64,000 nt of DNA from Bdellovibrio sp. UBA4095 (GTDB lineage: Bacteria > Bdellovibrionota > Bdellovibrionia > Bdellovibrionales > Bdellovibrionaceae). The stretch is taken from positions 682,001 through 746,000 of the forward strand of contig DFXZ01000004.1 of NCBI GenBank assembly GCA_002381805.1. Reading direction: 5' to 3'. The position numbers and the translations under genes were made by a program. Every line of letters starts with the position of its first letter. Position 1 is the first letter of the stretch. Positions 61,438-64,000 of this stretch are shown here, in pieces. The notes beneath the pieces were generated by a model, which did not search any database, was not told the origin of the DNA, and saw only the letters and a program-made list of their open reading frames with translations.

Positions 61438-61472
61438 GAGTTCTCATCTGACTAAATTTTTGACAAAGAAAA

Positions 61473-61763
61473 CTAGCGAGTTCCACCCTTGGAAGATGAA
61501 GAGCCAGAAGGTGTCTCAGATTGAGACCCGCCCGGTCTAAATGCAGTCGGATCCCCGAGTCGTGTATGTTTCAGGTGAGCCAAGCACTGATCGCAGGTTC
61601 CAGTAGCAGCAACTTCAGCTTCAGTGGCGCTAGTTTTCATGGCCTCGTTAGGATCATCGCCGGGATTAGCTGGGCGCGAGCCGCTCTCCTGGGCGAAAGA
61701 GGAAGATACCGTCATTGTGGATCCTAAAGCGAACATTAAGCTAAGAATCAAAAGTCTTTTCAT
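61473..61763 (-). CDS. Hit-locus small secreted protein (Bd0108-like)
   Basis: A 96-residue protein with a signal peptide (to about residue 24, VSSSFAQ). The mature 70 residues are polar, Gly/Ser/Pro-rich with a CDQC pair (about 57-60, ATGTCDQCLAHL), and likely flexible. Position, size and neighbours match Bd0108 of B. bacteriovorus, the Bdellovibrio-specific protein mutated in many host-independent strains and linked to pilus extrusion; the neighbouring YD-repeat protein (Bd0109-like) binds it. I did not see the 10-bp repeats known to flank the common 42-bp deletion, so identity is by context. A 7-bp repeat ctgggcg occurs at 61670 and 61689. Confidence 0.72.
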   Translation of the reverse strand: MKRLLILSLMFALGSTMTVSSSFAQESGSRPANPGDDPNEAMKTSATEAEVAATGTCDQCLAHLKHTRLGDPTAFRPGGSQSETPSGSSSSKGGTR

Positions 61764-61778
61764 ATTCTCCCCCTACCT

Positions 61779-63434
61779 TTAAAGATACAGTTCCGCGGTC
61801 GCGGGCGCAATAATATCCAGCAAATTGTTAAAAGTGCTTGCTACCTGCATAGCTACAGAGGGGCCTTCTTTGCTGTCTACTTTATTAATCTCACCATTGG
61901 GCTTATAGCTGACCTGGATAGCTCCCAAACCGGGACGGGTTACGATGGCTGGCTTGCCATATCGCTCTTCATATTGGATTTTAACGACCTTTTTGGCTTG
62001 GTCGGTAATGGTGGCGATACGGCCTCGGTTATCATAGGTCATCGTAATTTTCTGGCCGTCAGAGTTCTGTGCGAAGCTTAGGTTGCCTTTATTGTCGTAC
62101 TTAAAGACCGTTTTCTTAACGGAGAGCTTCTTTCCCTTTTCGCCAAATACGGTTGAGGTGACTTCGCTAACCTTCTTGATCGACTTATCATATTCGAAGT
62201 CCATTCGCAGGTTAGGTGCAGCTTTTACTTTTACTAAGCCGTCCGGATAGTATTCATAAGAGATACGATCAGCATTTCGACGAATGGAAACTGGTTTTCC
62301 AAAAACTGAATGGTAGGTAATGTCAGTGACATTTCCACTAACAGTCGTCATTACTCGCTGAAGGAAATACTGTCCATCAGGTCGTTGTTGGTGCCAGAAC
62401 TCGTACTTGTTCTCTGCAACAACTTCTTTTCCACATACCTTCTTTACAGTAGACCAGTAATGATTTTTAGGATCATTCTGAGAGAATTCATAATTGTAAC
62501 TCTCGACGCATTTATCACGGTCTGAAAACGCAATTACCCAGTCATTCTTCTTGTCATACTTAACGGAGATAAATGTCTTATCTGGCCAGGTTGCCTTAGT
62601 AAGATTGTGAAGATCATCGTATTCATAAGTGTAAGTTTTTAACCAGGCATTCTTTACTGACGAGAGATCATCGAGATTGGCAAACTTATATTCCGCCATC
62701 AAGCCGTTGGGGCCAGTAATCGTTTTAACCTTTTGATTCTGATAGTACTTGAAGCTTAAACGTCGACCATTATTGTCTTGAATCTGTGAGATAGATCCCT
62801 TTTTGTCGTAGTCAAACTTAAGGAAGTTTCCATTCTTATCATATATATGAGTAAGAGCGCCCTTATTACTAAAGCGCTGGGAGCTGCCATCAGGAAGGTT
62901 ACGTGTGTAAACACCCTTTGAAAAGATAAAGTGCTCTACCTCTCGACCGTTGGCAAAAAACTTTGTACCTTCTCTAACGGGTACACTGATGCCGAGATTG
63001 GCGGCGTACTCGGAACGAAGATTATCGTCTTCCAAAAGCTGAGCGGAGAGAGTCTTTAGGTAGGCTTCGGTGGTTCCGACCTTTTTTTGTGCGCGCATCT
63101 TTGTAACGATTAAGTTTATAGTCTTCTGGATCTCTGGGCGAGTGACTTCGCGAGGCGAGAATACGACCTCAAGACCTCCGCCACATTCTTTAACCTTGAT
63201 ATTGCCTTCGGCGTTAACTTCCATAGACGTTTCAAAATCCGAACACCAACCGAAACCGAACATACCGTTAAATAGAGATCGACTGTTGTATGTACGAACG
63301 ATCTTAAGGTCGTAGCCAGAACCTGGAACATCCATATCGATCCAAGTATTGGAGTAATTGGCATTTTTCATATCCACAAGAGCGAATGCTTGTGCAGAAA
63401 AAAGAAAGGCAATCGACAAAAGAACTTTACTCAT
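61779..63434 (-). CDS. Secreted YD-repeat (RHS-like) protein, Bd0109-like
   Basis: A 551-residue exported protein (signal MSKVLLSIAFLFSAQAFA). The N-terminal part has the DUF6531-like opening (RTYNSRSLFNGMFGFGWCSDFETSMEV region, about 47-73). YD repeats follow from about 190: GALTHIYDKNGNFLKFDYDKKG, TYTYEYDDLHNLTKATWPD, KTVFKYDNKGNLSFAQNSDG and ITMTYDNRGRIATITD. There is no toxin tip, so it is not a typical polymorphic RHS effector. In B. bacteriovorus the equivalent (Bd0109) has a YD repeat, is secreted, and binds Bd0108. It lies between that small gene and a Tad/Flp pilus gene, one operon reading leftwards. Confidence 0.85.
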   Translation of the reverse strand: MSKVLLSIAFLFSAQAFALVDMKNANYSNTWIDMDVPGSGYDLKIVRTYNSRSLFNGMFGFGWCSDFETSMEVNAEGNIKVKECGGGLEVVFSPREVTRPEIQKTINLIVTKMRAQKKVGTTEAYLKTLSAQLLEDDNLRSEYAANLGISVPVREGTKFFANGREVEHFIFSKGVYTRNLPDGSSQRFSNKGALTHIYDKNGNFLKFDYDKKGSISQIQDNNGRRLSFKYYQNQKVKTITGPNGLMAEYKFANLDDLSSVKNAWLKTYTYEYDDLHNLTKATWPDKTFISVKYDKKNDWVIAFSDRDKCVESYNYEFSQNDPKNHYWSTVKKVCGKEVVAENKYEFWHQQRPDGQYFLQRVMTTVSGNVTDITYHSVFGKPVSIRRNADRISYEYYPDGLVKVKAAPNLRMDFEYDKSIKKVSEVTSTVFGEKGKKLSVKKTVFKYDNKGNLSFAQNSDGQKITMTYDNRGRIATITDQAKKVVKIQYEERYGKPAIVTRPGLGAIQVSYKPNGEINKVDSKEGPSVAMQVASTFNNLLDIIAPATAELYL

Positions 63435-63464
63435 TATTATTATCCTCTTCCCTGATCAGACAAA

Positions 63465-64000
63465 CTACACTTTGATGGTAACAAGTTTTTTAATTACTAC
63501 GCCACCGATAATTTGAAGAGCCAGCATCACAAAGAGCAACACTAGACCTAGGGTTGTGCTGAACATAGGCTTGATGAAACTAGGATCAATCACTAAAAAC
63601 ACAACCATAAGGATAAACGGAATCATTGTGACGATAATTCCTTGCATAAGACCCTGTGCGGTGAGCGCTTGAATTTTCTTTTCTACCTTTTGCCGCTCAC
63701 GGATGACAGTGACTATGGTCTGGAATGTTTCGGCTAAGTTTCCACCGGTTTCTTTTAGAATGTTTATCGAAGTTACAAACATCTGCACGTCTGGTCGTGG
63801 AATTCGACTGCCCAGATCGTTTAAGGCACTTTCAAAGCTGTCGCCAACTTGCATTTGATAAAGCACCTGTGAAAACTCCTGGCTTATAGGGCTTCCCATA
63901 ATTTCTACAACTCGCTTCATGGATTCCTGTGGATTTGAGCCAGCCTTAATTCCATTAGCCATGATTGTTAGTCCATCAACCATCTGGTCCGTGAACTGAG
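63465..64000 (-). CDS. TadB/TadC-family (type II/IVb secretion F) inner-membrane protein, partial
   Basis: The frame continues past the right edge (upstream residues QFTDQ precede the first Met). The visible 178 residues carry the T2SF domain: DGLTIMANGIKAGSNPQESMKRVVEIMGSPISQEF, then PRPDVQMFVTSINILKETGGNLAETFQTI (positions about 63700-63980), and two C-terminal membrane helices (GIIVTMIPFILMVVFLVID and TLGLVLLFVMLALQIIGG). TadB and TadC form the platform of Flp (type IVb) pili. Whether it is TadB or TadC is not decidable here. It precedes the YD-repeat gene by 30 bases. Confidence 0.87.
   Translation of the reverse strand, partial: QFTDQMVDGLTIMANGIKAGSNPQESMKRVVEIMGSPISQEFSQVLYQMQVGDSFESALNDLGSRIPRPDVQMFVTSINILKETGGNLAETFQTIVTVIRERQKVEKKIQALTAQGLMQGIIVTMIPFILMVVFLVIDPSFIKPMFSTTLGLVLLFVMLALQIIGGVVIKKLVTIKV

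Noticed and set aside
61779..63434. RHS polymorphic toxin with immunity gene
   Set aside because: The protein ends without a toxin tip after the YD repeats, and the adjacent small gene has a signal peptide, unlike an immunity protein; the Bd0109-like interpretation fits better.
1..64000. CRISPR arrays, insertion sequences, prophage or rRNA
   Set aside because: No regularly spaced repeats, transposase or integrase motifs, terminal inverted repeats or rRNA-like sequence were seen while reading.

Overview
The window looks like a chromosomal segment of a predatory Bdellovibrio (Bdellovibrionota). The evidence is a 64-residue single-domain bacterial histone of the Bd0055 type beside ligA, a long acidic/Arg-Asn-rich extension on Rho, many small signal-peptide and lipoprotein genes, and, at the right edge, a layout matching the Bdellovibrio hit (host interaction) locus: a small secreted protein, a YD-repeat protein and a Tad/Flp pilus gene. 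Base composition appears to be mid-40s percent GC by eye (not counted), so a relative of B. bacteriovorus is as likely as that species. GTG and TTG starts are common and usually have a clear Shine-Dalgarno. No insertion sequence, prophage, CRISPR array or rRNA was seen.

Layout. 0-8 kb: the end of ftsK, then a tight operon of secreted protein, TPR protein, small LptM-like lipoprotein, dapF, dapA, dapB and a degenerate folK-like gene, followed by a transaldolase and two envelope proteins. 8-17.8 kb: murD (minus), a membrane metallophosphoesterase, the histone, ligA (minus), gatCAB, a Ppx/GppA phosphatase and a DUF192 protein. 17.9-26.3 kb: a LysM lipoprotein, a PilZ protein, a 500-bp non-coding stretch with strong RNA folds, then rho, rpmE, prfA, prmC, murA. 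26.5-32 kb: a large GYF/TPR membrane protein, serS directly followed by tRNA-Ser(UGA), and a DedA protein. 32-41.4 kb: accessory envelope and secreted proteins (a long helical lipoprotein with a Gly-rich hydrophobic core, a collagen-like lipoprotein, a membrane class III cyclase with a possible HEAT-like tail, an HExxH protein, a papain-like peptidase, a DUF333 protein). 41.4-50.5 kb: guanine deaminase, a large lipoprotein, queF, an OmpA-domain lipoprotein, a transglutaminase-like secreted protein, tRNA-Leu, asnS, and a PhcB-like methyltransferase paired with a multi-TM protein. 50.7-55.4 kb: three more tRNAs between small secreted or accessory genes, including a decayed GyrI-like gene with no start codon. 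55.4-64 kb: groES-groEL behind a sigma-32-like promoter, two divergent outer-membrane barrel candidates, a single-domain response regulator, small secreted proteins and the hit locus.

How the genes fit together. The left half is mostly housekeeping: lysine/diaminopimelate and peptidoglycan synthesis (dapF-dapA-dapB, murD, murA), translation (gatCAB, prfA, prmC, rpmE, serS, asnS, tRNAs), replication and repair (ligA), chromatin (histone), transcription termination (rho) and folding (groESL). The right half has many exported proteins, including three separate candidate hydrolase or transglutaminase folds with recognisable catalytic residues. That fits a predator that works inside a prey periplasm, but for individual genes the role is inference. 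Assignments rest on reading motifs by eye; no database search was possible.
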